From an uncultured Lysobacteraceae bacterium (GTDB taxonomy: Bacteria > Pseudomonadota > Gammaproteobacteria > Xanthomonadales > Xanthomonadaceae): DNA of 10,532 bases. The stretch is taken from the NCBI GenBank assembly GCA_937897645.1, contig CALCNV010000021.1, positions 1-10,532 on the forward strand, given 5' to 3'. The number at the start of each line of letters is the position of its first letter. The first letter of the stretch is position 1. Position numbers and translations under genes: made by a program. Below are positions 1 to 10,480 of this stretch, piece by piece. The notes under the pieces are model-generated. The model saw only the letters and a list, made by a program, of their open reading frames with translations, was not told the DNA's origin and searched no databases.

Positions 1-1830
<1,830 letters not shown>

Positions 1831-1887
1831 TTTGTTTCTCCGGGTAGGAGGAAAATCTGGTGTCGAGGGAGTGGTGGGCAACGGTCA

Positions 1888-1922
1888 CGAAGCCGGCCGG
1901 CGCTTGCGCGCGACCGGCTTCG
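1888..1922 (-). other. Strong GC-rich hairpin in the rpoB-rpoC spacer
   Basis: Right after the rpoB stop the transcript can form a 12-bp stem (outer strand CGAAGCCGGU, closing strand GCCGGCUUCG, with C-G and G-C pairs inside) and an 11-nt loop. No U-run follows, so it is not an ordinary intrinsic terminator. It leaves the rpoC ribosome binding site free. Possible roles are protection or processing of the mRNA 3' of rpoB, or a pause or translational insulator between the two genes. The pairing is directly visible; the role is inference. Confidence 0.6.
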
Positions 1923-1929
1923 GTTCACA

Positions 1930-6081
<4,152 letters not shown>

Positions 6082-6103
6082 GTTGACTGCACCTTTGTCA
6101 TCG

Positions 6104-6126
6104 GGGAGCCGTGCGTGCACGGCCCC
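6104..6126 (-). other. Stem-loop in the rpoB 5' leader
   Basis: The transcript can pair GGG-GCCGUG with CACGGC-U-CCC: nine base pairs, one bulged U and a CACG tetraloop. It ends 22 nt before the rpoB ATG, just outside the AAAGGTG ribosome site at about 6089-6095. It could influence initiation on rpoB or be cut as a processing site. The pairing is visible; the function is unknown. Confidence 0.45.
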
Positions 6127-6180
6127 GGGGAAACTTGACTGCCCACGGCAGGAACGCCTGCCCGGAACGGGAAAATCGTC

Positions 6181-6237
6181 AGTTGGAAGTCGCTGGTATT
6201 GCCGGCACCAGCACGCCTTCTCTTGCTACTTCCAACT
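6181..6237 (-). repeat. Compound hairpin with heptamer-like arms (rplL-rpoB spacer, copy B)
   Basis: A perfect 10-bp outer stem joins 6181-6190 (AGTTGGAAGT on the plus strand) with 6228-6237 (ACTTCCAACT). Inside it, GCTGGT at 6192-6197 pairs with ACCAGC at 6207-6212. One arm continues in 7-nt steps (ACTTCCA, ACTACCA, then ACTCGGG), which echoes the heptamer hairpin about 20 nt further along the plus strand. It may be a degenerate member of the same element type, or a processing hairpin of the transcript. Confidence 0.55.
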
Positions 6238-6256
6238 ACCAACTCGGGTTTTTTTG

Positions 6257-6338
6257 GGTTGCTGGTTGTTGGTTCTTGGTTCTTGGAATCAAGCGACGGG
6301 CGCGCTTGCCTAGAGCCAACAACCAACAACCTTCAACC
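6257..6338 (-). repeat. Heptamer-repeat inverted structure (rplL-rpoB spacer, copy A)
   Basis: On the plus strand four 7-nt units run from 6257 to 6284 (GGTTGCT, GGTTGTT, GGTTCTT, GGTTCTT). An inverted array of three units follows at 6316-6336 (CCAACAA, CCAACAA, CCTTCAA). The 16-mer at 6264-6279 pairs with 6316-6331 at 15 of 16 positions, and the arms can slip by 7 nt to give alternative registers. The loop holds its own 6-bp stem (CAAGCG at 6290-6295 with CGCTTG at 6303-6308). A run of seven Ts flanked by GGG (6249-6255) abuts the array. This looks like an extragenic repeat element rather than a simple terminator. Confidence 0.7.
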
Positions 6339-6356
6339 GTTTTTCAACAACGACCG

Positions 6357-6384
6357 AAGGCCAGGGGCTTTCGCCCCCGGCCCT
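6357..6384 (-). promoter_or_regulatory. GAAA-tetraloop hairpin after rplL, candidate attenuator
   Basis: The transcript forms GGCCGGGGGC-GAAA-GCCCCUGGCC: ten pairs including one G-U, extendable by two more pairs, closed by a GNRA tetraloop. It starts 36 nt after the rplL stop. The bases after it (UUCGGUCGUUGUUG) are U-rich but not a clean U-run, so termination would be partial at most. Its place matches the known E. coli rplL-rpoB attenuator; the role here is inferred from that position. Confidence 0.5.
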
Positions 6385-6420
6385 GGTGTGTCGCCGATGC
6401 TGCCTGGCGACGAATACCGC

Positions 6421-6789
6421 TTACTTCACTTCGACAGTCGCACCAGCGGCTTCGAGGTCCTTCTTGATCTTGTCGGCGTCTTCCTTCGAAGCGCCTTCCT
6501 TGACGACGCCACCGGCTTCGGTGAGGTCCTTGGCTTCCTTCAGGCCCAGGCCGGTGATGGCACGGACGGCCTTGATGACCTCGACCTTCTTGTCGCCAGC
6601 GGACTTCAGCACGATGTTGAACTCGGTCTGCTCTTCGACCACAGCGGCCGGGCCGGCTGCGGCAGCAGCGGCAACCGGGGCGGCGGCGGAGACGCCAAAC
6701 TTTTCTTCGATCGCCTTGACCAGTTCCATCACTTCCATGAGGGACTTTTCAGCAACGGCGTCGACGATCTGTTCGTTGGAAAGGGACAT
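6421..6789 (-). CDS. rplL: 50S ribosomal protein L7/L12
   Basis: This is the 122-residue stalk protein of the large subunit. It is present as several dimers on L10 and recruits the translational GTPases EF-Tu, EF-G, IF2 and RF3. The layout is the family standard: an N-terminal dimerisation and L10-binding domain (residues 1-32, MSLSNEQIVDAV...), an Ala/Gly/Pro/Val-rich flexible hinge (about 34-51), and a C-terminal globular domain starting near EFNIVLKSAGDKK. That domain contains the factor-binding helix KVEVIKAVRAITGLGLKEAK (residues 68-87). It ends TVEVK with a TAA stop. The ATG at 6787-6789 is preceded by AGAAGG in a 55-nt gap after rplJ, so the two are co-transcribed. The hinge is slightly Ala-rich but ordinary. 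Confidence 0.99.
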   Translation of the reverse strand: MSLSNEQIVDAVAEKSLMEVMELVKAIEEKFGVSAAAPVAAAAAAGPAAVVEEQTEFNIVLKSAGDKKVEVIKAVRAITGLGLKEAKDLTEAGGVVKEGASKEDADKIKKDLEAAGATVEVK

Positions 6790-6844
6790 GTTGATTACCT
6801 TCTAAAATTTTTCTGGGATGGGTTTCAGTGACTGCGGCGCGAAC

Positions 6845-7468
6845 TCAGGCCGGATCGGCCGGGGTTTCAGCCGGGGCTTGCGCCGCTGCTTCCACCGGGG
6901 CGTCTGCCGCGACTTCGGATACCGCTTCAACCGAGCTTTCGACCGGGGCTTCAGCCGCTGCGTCGGCGACGATGTCACCTCCACCCAGCTTGTCGCCCAC
7001 TGCCTTGATCGCGCGGGCGAACATGCTTGCCGGTTCGGCGAGCACGCGTGCCAACATGGCCAGGGCCTGGTCGCGGGTCGGCAGCGAAGCCAACACGTCG
7101 ACATGGCTGGCCGGGTACAGCTGGCCACCCACGGAAACGATCTTCGGCTGCAGCTTGTCGTTGCCCTTGGCGAATTCCTTGATCAGACGACCGGCAGCGC
7201 CGGGTTCTTCCGTCGAGAACGCATACAACAAGGGGCCAACCAGCGAGTCCTGGACGCACTCGTAGTCGGTACCTTGCACGGCACGCGAGGCCAGCGTGTT
7301 CTTGACGACTCTCAAGTACACACCGTTTTCGCGAGCCTGCTTGCGCATCGCGGTCATCTGACCGACCGTGATGCCTGCGTACTCGGCAGCAATCAAGGAA
7401 TGTGCCTTGGCGGCAACGTCTGCCAGCTCGGCCACTACTTCTTGCTTCTGAGACAGATTTAGAGCCAT
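6845..7468 (-). CDS. rplJ: 50S ribosomal protein L10, with an extended C-terminal tail
   Basis: L10 anchors the L7/L12 dimers at the base of the stalk and, with them, represses its own mRNA in many bacteria. The start is the ATG at 7466-7468 (MALNLSQKQEVVAEL). It is the family start and has a very strong GGAGGAG at 7472-7478; the frame continues 24 codons upstream but those are leader. The 23S-binding N-terminal part covers residues 1 to about 130. The L12-binding helical region is about residues 136-161 (LAMLARVLAEPASMFARAIK...). After GDKLGGG a tail of about 45 residues (163-207) follows, made almost only of Ala, Pro, Glu, Val, Asp and Ser, with imperfect AEAPVE, ADAPVE and AQAPAE motifs. 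The protein is thus 207 residues against 165 in E. coli. The gene identity is certain; the tail's function is unknown. Confidence 0.98.
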   Translation of the reverse strand: MALNLSQKQEVVAELADVAAKAHSLIAAEYAGITVGQMTAMRKQARENGVYLRVVKNTLASRAVQGTDYECVQDSLVGPLLYAFSTEEPGAAGRLIKEFAKGNDKLQPKIVSVGGQLYPASHVDVLASLPTRDQALAMLARVLAEPASMFARAIKAVGDKLGGGDIVADAAAEAPVESSVEAVSEVAADAPVEAAAQAPAETPADPA

Positions 7469-7537
7469 ACACTCCTCCAAATGAACTCCGCTTACGGCTC
7501 CTGCCGCGTGCGGTCCTGGGCGGTACCCGTCCGTGGG

Positions 7538-7567
7538 CACCGGGGATGCCGGATTGGCATCCCGGTG
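7538..7567 (-). promoter_or_regulatory. Large hairpin in the rplJ leader
   Basis: The transcript pairs CACCGGGAUGCC with GGCAUCCCCGGUG around an AAUCC loop: 12 base pairs with one bulged C. It lies about 70 nt before the rplJ start codon. It is probably part of the translational control structure of the L10-L12 operon, but that role is inferred from place. Confidence 0.5.
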
Positions 7568-7577
7568 GTGGCCTGAC

Positions 7578-7607
7578 CTGGATCTGGGTTACCAGAAAAG
7601 CTTCCAG
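7578..7607 (-). promoter_or_regulatory. Two-tier stem with 6-nt one-sided bulge in the rplJ leader
   Basis: The transcript can pair CUGGA with UCCAG as an outer stem and UCUGG with CCAGA as an inner stem (UAAC loop). A six-base AGCUUU bulge sits on the 5' side only. L10 leaders are known to contain a sharply bent, bulged helix as the protein-binding site, so this is a candidate. The tandem A-minor or G-A pairs needed for a true kink-turn are not evident. Confidence 0.35.
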
Positions 7608-7831
7608 AAGGCGGCACCATCTACGCCGGCCCGATCCCATGCTGCGATCGAATTAAGCGAACCCGCTGTACCGACGGCGACTCCTTGCCGTAACCAAGCT
7701 TCCCTTGCCCGTCGCCGGTATGCGCTGACCGCGCCTGCGGTCTTTGATAGCCATCGCGTGGGCCTAGGCCTTTGCGATTGCCCTCAAATCCAACTGGATG
7801 TCGATCGTCAGATCGACACCTTTAATCGTCA

Positions 7832-7849
7832 TCCCGGCGTAGGCCGGGA
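7832..7849. repeat. REP-like palindrome with GTAG loop
   Basis: The plus strand reads TCCCGGC-GTAG-GCCGGGA, a 7-bp stem with a four-base GTAG loop. It is preceded by CGTCA, like the palindrome at 7894-7927. This is the form of the small extragenic palindromes common in Xanthomonadaceae genomes. It forms a pair with the neighbouring palindrome, the two separated by 44 nt. Confidence 0.6.
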
Positions 7850-7893
7850 ACCAGCGACTTCGATTTCGAAACGACTGGCTGAAACAGTATTTG

Positions 7894-7927
7894 AAGCGTC
7901 ATCCCCGCCTTCGCGGGGATGACGCTT
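7894..7927. repeat. REP-like palindrome, perfect 15-bp stem, after rplA
   Basis: AAGCGTCATCCCCGC at 7894-7908 pairs perfectly with GCGGGGATGACGCTT at 7913-7927 around a four-base loop. It starts 33 nt beyond the rplA stop in the direction of transcription. No U-run follows, so protection of the rplKA mRNA 3' end or a bidirectional structural role fits better than termination. The stretch 7901-7937 matches 10417-10453 at 32 of 37 positions, showing that it is a dispersed repeat. Confidence 0.75.
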
Positions 7928-7960
7928 TGGCAAAGCCGCGCTACTACGCGGGCCAATGCG

Positions 7961-8659
7961 TCACTTCAGTGACAGCGAAGACAATTCCACGGTCACGCCC
8001 GGGCCCATGGTGGAGCTCAGCGAGATCTTCTGCAGGTAGGTGCCCTTCGCGGTCGACGGCTTGGCCTTGACCAGGTCCTGCAGCAGCGCGGTCAGGTTCT
8101 GCTTCAGCGACGCGTCGTCGAAGCTGGCCTTGCCCAGGGTGCAGTGGATGATGCCGGCCTTGTCGGTGCGGTAACGCACCTGGCCCGACTTCGCGTTCTT
8201 CACGGCTTCGGCCGGGTTCGGCGAAACGGTGCCGACCTTGGGGTTCGGCATCAGGCCGCGCGGGCCCAGCACCTGGCCCAGCTTGCCGACGACGCGCATG
8301 GCGTCCGGCGTAGCAATGACCACGTCGTAGTTCAGGTCGCCGGCCAACATCTTCTCGGCCAGGTCGTCCATGCCCACGGCTTCGGCGCCGGCAGCAATGG
8401 CTTCATCGGCCTTGGCACCGGCGGGGGCGAACACGGCCACGCGCACCGACTTGCCGGTACCGGCGGGCAACACGGTGGAACCGCGCACCTGCTGGTCGGA
8501 CTTCTTGGCATCCACGCCGAGGCGCACGGCCACGTCGACGGCTTCCACGAACTTGGTCTTGCTGTTGTCCTTGATGATCTTCAGCGCTTCATCAATGGAG
8601 TACGCCTTGCCCGGGGTTACCGCGGCAAAGATCGCTTTCTGTCGTTTGGTCTGTGCCAT
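7961..8659 (-). CDS. rplA: 50S ribosomal protein L1
   Basis: This 232-residue protein forms the mobile L1 stalk that guides deacylated tRNA out of the E site. In many bacteria it also represses translation of the L11-L1 mRNA. It starts MAQTKRQKAIFAAV. The family signature GKLGQVLGPRGLMPNPK is at residues 125-141, and the protein ends VELSSLSLK. The length equals the usual bacterial L1 (about 230). The ATG lies only 4 nt after the rplK stop, and its ribosome site (AGAGGG) is inside the last codons of rplK, so translation is probably coupled. No anomaly is visible. Confidence 0.99.
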   Translation of the reverse strand: MAQTKRQKAIFAAVTPGKAYSIDEALKIIKDNSKTKFVEAVDVAVRLGVDAKKSDQQVRGSTVLPAGTGKSVRVAVFAPAGAKADEAIAAGAEAVGMDDLAEKMLAGDLNYDVVIATPDAMRVVGKLGQVLGPRGLMPNPKVGTVSPNPAEAVKNAKSGQVRYRTDKAGIIHCTLGKASFDDASLKQNLTALLQDLVKAKPSTAKGTYLQKISLSSTMGPGVTVELSSLSLK

Positions 8660-8663
8660 CGTC

Positions 8664-9092
8664 TTAGCCCTCTACCGTCAAGCCCATGCTGCGGGCCGAA
8701 CCCGCAATCGTACGCACCGCCGCTTCCAACTCGGCTGCAGTCAAGTCGGCTTCCTTCGCCTTGGCGATGTCTTCCAACTGCTTGCGGGTGACCTTGCCCA
8801 CCTTTTCGGTGTTCGGGCGCTTGGAACCGGAGGTGATGCCGGCCGCCTTCTTCAGCAACACGCTGGCGGGCGTGCTCTTGGTGATGAAGGTGAAGGTACG
8901 GTCGGAATAGGCCGTGATGATGACCGGAGTGGGCAGGCCCGGCTCCAGCTTCTGCGTGGCGGCGTTGAACGCCTTGCAGAATTCCATGATGTTCAGGCCG
9001 CGCTGGCCCAACGCAGGACCGACGGGCGGCGACGGATTCGCCTGGCCAGCCTTGACCTGCAGCTTGATGTAACCGACTACTTTCTTTGCCAT
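8664..9092 (-). CDS. rplK: 50S ribosomal protein L11
   Basis: This 142-residue protein binds 23S rRNA at the GTPase-associated centre next to the L10-L12 stalk. It is needed for RelA activation and is the site of thiostrepton-type action. The N-terminal domain has the conserved proline-rich segment NPSPPVGPALGQRGLNIMEF (residues 19-38). The C-terminal rRNA-binding domain contains KKAAGITSGSKRPNTEKVGK (81-100) and ends IAGSARSMGLTVEG. The ATG at 9090-9092 has CCAGGAG about 10 nt upstream. It is followed by rplA after 4 nt, forming the rplKA unit. The length and sequence are typical. Confidence 0.99.
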   Translation of the reverse strand: MAKKVVGYIKLQVKAGQANPSPPVGPALGQRGLNIMEFCKAFNAATQKLEPGLPTPVIITAYSDRTFTFITKSTPASVLLKKAAGITSGSKRPNTEKVGKVTRKQLEDIAKAKEADLTAAELEAAVRTIAGSARSMGLTVEG

Positions 9093-9121
9093 GTTGACTT
9101 ACTCCTGGAGTTCAAGCGTCT

Positions 9122-9138
9122 GCACGTCTTGCGACTGC
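9122..9138 (-). promoter_or_regulatory. Small GCAA-tetraloop hairpin in the rplK leader
   Basis: The transcript can pair GCA-GUC with GAC-G-UGC: six base pairs, one bulged G and a GCAA tetraloop. It lies about 30 nt before the rplK start, between an unused GGAGGAG motif (9143-9149) and the real ribosome site. L1 represses the rplKA mRNA in E. coli by binding its leader, so this is a candidate site. I could not match it to the L1 consensus. Confidence 0.25.
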
Positions 9139-9162
9139 GGGACTCCTCCTTGGTTTAAAAAC

Positions 9163-9232
9163 GAGTGGAGAGAAGTGGGGAACGAGAAAAAGCGGATTTA
9201 ACCTCTCCACTCACTCCTCTCCACTCTCCACT
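9163..9232 (-). repeat. Heptamer-repeat inverted structure in the nusG-rplK spacer (copy C), terminator-like
   Basis: Read along the transcript, 9232-9205 consists of four 7-nt units: AGTGGAG, AGTGGAG, AGGAGTG, AGTGGAG. After a loop of about 30 nt, the complementary arm CUCUCCACUC (9172-9163) pairs perfectly over 10 bp with 9212-9203. It can pair equally with 9226-9217, so the structure can switch register. The closing arm is followed by GUUUUU, which makes it resemble an intrinsic terminator with an oversized loop. It could act as an attenuator between nusG and the ribosomal genes. The pairing is visible; the activity is inference. Confidence 0.6.
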
Positions 9233-9237
9233 GCCTG

Positions 9238-9795
9238 TTAGGCTTTCTCCACCTGGCCGAACTCGAGTTCGACCGGGGTGGAACGCCCGAAAATCAGAAC
9301 AGCCACGCGCAGGCGGCTCTTCTCGTAATTCACTTCCTCGACCACGCCGTTGAAGTCGTTGAACGGGCCTTCGGTGACGCGCACCATCTGGCCCGGCTCG
9401 AACAGCACCTTCGGACGCGGCTTCTCGACGCCGTCCTGCACGCGCTGCAGGATGGCATCGGCTTCCTCGTCGCGGATCGGCAACGGACGATCGGCGGTGC
9501 CGCCGATGAAACCCAGGACCTTGGAAGTTTCCTTCACCAGGTGCCAGCTTTCGTTGTCCATGCGCGGGATGCCCGCTTCTTCATGGGTCTCGATCTGCAC
9601 CAGTACGTAGCCGGGGAAGAACTTGCGCTCGGAACGGCGTTTCTGGCCGGAGCGCATTTCAATCACTTCCTCGGTCGGCACCAGCACGTCGCCGAAACGG
9701 TCCTGCATGTCGTTGCGGACGATGCGGTCACGCAGCGCCTGTGCCACTGATTTTTCGAAACCCGAATAGGCGTGTACGACATACCAACGCTTCAC
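9238..9795 (-). CDS. nusG: Transcription elongation / antitermination factor NusG
   Basis: NusG binds the RNA polymerase clamp through its NGN domain and contacts Rho or ribosomal protein S10 through its KOW domain. It modulates pausing, Rho termination and transcription-translation coupling. I chose the GTG at 9793-9795, which gives the family-standard (M)KRWYVVHAYSGFEKSV and 185 residues. GGAGAAGG at 9801-9808 sits directly upstream at normal spacing. An in-frame ATG at 9817-9819 would add 8 residues, overlap secE and bury the ribosome site in the coding region, so it is less likely. The NGN domain covers about 1-120 (FFPGYVLVQIET at 59-70) and the KOW about 132-162 (FEPGQMVRVTEGPFNDFNG). 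It starts 13 nt after secE and is probably co-transcribed and coupled with it. Confidence 0.97.
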   Translation of the reverse strand: MKRWYVVHAYSGFEKSVAQALRDRIVRNDMQDRFGDVLVPTEEVIEMRSGQKRRSERKFFPGYVLVQIETHEEAGIPRMDNESWHLVKETSKVLGFIGGTADRPLPIRDEEADAILQRVQDGVEKPRPKVLFEPGQMVRVTEGPFNDFNGVVEEVNYEKSRLRVAVLIFGRSTPVELEFGQVEKA

Positions 9796-9808
9796 TGCGA
9801 CCTTCTCC

Positions 9809-10204
9809 TCAACGACCAACGGTAAAGAACCACTTCAACAGCGCCTGGATGACCCAGTCGAAACCGCCCAGCAGCAGGCTCATGATCACCACCACGATGC
9901 CCACTACCCAGGTCATGCGCAGCGCTTCCTGGCGCGTAGGCCAGACCACCTTGCGCAGCTCGAAACGTGACTCGATCAGGAATTCCTTGGTCTCGCGGCC
10001 CTTGGCCGTGCCCAGGAAGACCACGGCAGCCAGCACCAGGCCCGCGACCACGGCAAGCGCACGCAACGGCGTGGCCCACTGGCCGGCAAACCACCACCAC
10101 ACCACCAGGCCACCGACCACCAGCGCAAGCGCCAGCACGTACTTGGCGATATCGGCGGTGGAGGATGCAGCGACCGCTTTGGAACGTTCTACCTTGCTAT
10201 TCAT
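9809..10204 (-). CDS. secE: Preprotein translocase subunit SecE
   Basis: This 131-residue inner-membrane protein clamps SecY in the SecYEG channel. Three hydrophobic segments are visible: about residues 20-40 (IAKYVLALALVVGGLVVWWW), 48-66 (LRALAVVAGLVLAAVVFLG) and 98-120. The conserved amphipathic helix before the last one contains ELRKVVWPTRQEALRM (82-97), the hallmark of SecE. The three-helix form and length match the E. coli type (127 residues). I chose the ATG at 10202-10204 (MNSKVERSK), preceded by AAAGAG. The frame runs 18 codons further up to within 2 nt of the tRNA, and an alternative ATG at 10232-10234 has no ribosome site. The tRNA-secE-nusG order is the standard one. Confidence 0.96.
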   Translation of the reverse strand: MNSKVERSKAVAASSTADIAKYVLALALVVGGLVVWWWFAGQWATPLRALAVVAGLVLAAVVFLGTAKGRETKEFLIESRFELRKVVWPTRQEALRMTWVVGIVVVIMSLLLGGFDWVIQALLKWFFTVGR

Positions 10205-10259
10205 CCGACTCTTTCTGTTTGCGATCACAGCCATGGAACCAACGGCCGTGCATTCCAAA

Positions 10260-10335
<76 letters not shown>

Positions 10336-10369
10336 GTTTTGATTTGTTGCAAACCCTTCAGACGGCGAA

Positions 10370-10392
10370 GGCGGACCGAAGTTCGGCCCGCC
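10370..10392 (-). other. Palindromic hairpin between tuf and trnW
   Basis: The transcript pairs GGCGGGCCG with CGGUCCGCC around AACUU: nine pairs including one G-U. It lies 34 nt before the tRNA 5' end, with no U-run after it. It may be a processing or folding element of a tuf-trnW transcript, or the first part of a weak terminator. The role is not determinable from sequence. Confidence 0.45.
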
Positions 10393-10416
10393 ATGTGCTG
10401 CCTTGATGGCCTGTGG

Positions 10417-10453
10417 ATCCCCGCTTCCGCGGGGATGACGTTCCGGCAAAGCC
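10417..10453. repeat. REP-like palindrome between tuf and trnW (second family copy)
   Basis: ATCCCCGC-TTCC-GCGGGGAT (10417-10436) is an 8-bp perfect stem, followed by GACG and GGCAAAGCC. Across 37 nt it differs from 7901-7937 at five positions, two of them in the loop, and it has lost the outer stem on one side. This shows a dispersed extragenic repeat family with two clear members in the window and a third, looser one at 7832-7849. Confidence 0.7.
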
Positions 10454-10471
10454 CTGCGCGCAAGCGCAGGG
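10452..10471 (-). terminator. Hairpin just after tuf, possible weak terminator
   Basis: Starting 9 nt beyond the tuf stop, CCCUGCGC pairs with GCGCAGGG around a UUGC loop (8 bp, very GC-rich). It is followed only by CUUUGCC, so a proper U-run is lacking. Partial termination would lower trnW-secE expression relative to tuf, or the hairpin may protect the tuf mRNA end. The call as a terminator is tentative. Confidence 0.35.
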
Positions 10472-10480
10472 GCCGTCACG

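Larger units (their letters stand above)
6082..6420 (-). other. rplL-rpoB spacer: structured leader, no gene
   Basis: This 339-nt spacer holds no credible coding region; the short ORFs crossing it have low-complexity translations and no family resemblance. In transcript order it contains a GAAA-loop hairpin soon after rplL, a heptamer-repeat hairpin, a second compound hairpin, a small 6-bp hairpin (6147-6162, GGCAGG with CCTGCC), and a stem-loop next to the rpoB start. In E. coli the equivalent spacer has a partial terminator and an RNase III site that set the L12 to RNA polymerase ratio. A similar role is plausible here but is inferred from position. I see no convincing sigma-70 promoter. 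Confidence 0.7.
7469..7960 (-). promoter_or_regulatory. rplA-rplJ spacer and candidate L10 leader
   Basis: This is a 492-nt spacer without a credible gene. Just after rplA lie two REP-like palindromes. The middle part (about 7620-7820) has no structure I can call and no convincing -35/-10 pair, although a rplJ promoter is expected here by analogy with E. coli. The last 140 nt before rplJ are highly structured (hairpins at 7578-7607 and 7538-7567) and end in a strong Shine-Dalgarno. This is where the L10-L12 complex binds mRNA in other Gammaproteobacteria. Assignment as an L10 leader rests on position and structure, not on a recognised consensus. Confidence 0.45.

Noticed and set aside
6249..6255. 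Run of seven Ts as an intrinsic terminator tail
   Set aside because: The Ts are on the plus strand; in the transcribed minus-strand RNA this is an A-run, so it cannot be the U-tract of a terminator for these genes.
7680..7820. Sigma-70 promoter for rplJ
   Set aside because: A promoter is expected here by analogy, but weak candidates such as TATCAA near 7748 lack a credible -35 at proper spacing, so none is reported.
7533..7922. Plus-strand ORF of 129 codons across the rplA-rplJ spacer
   Set aside because: It runs through REP palindromes and the rplJ leader, has no ribosome binding site, and its translation looks random.
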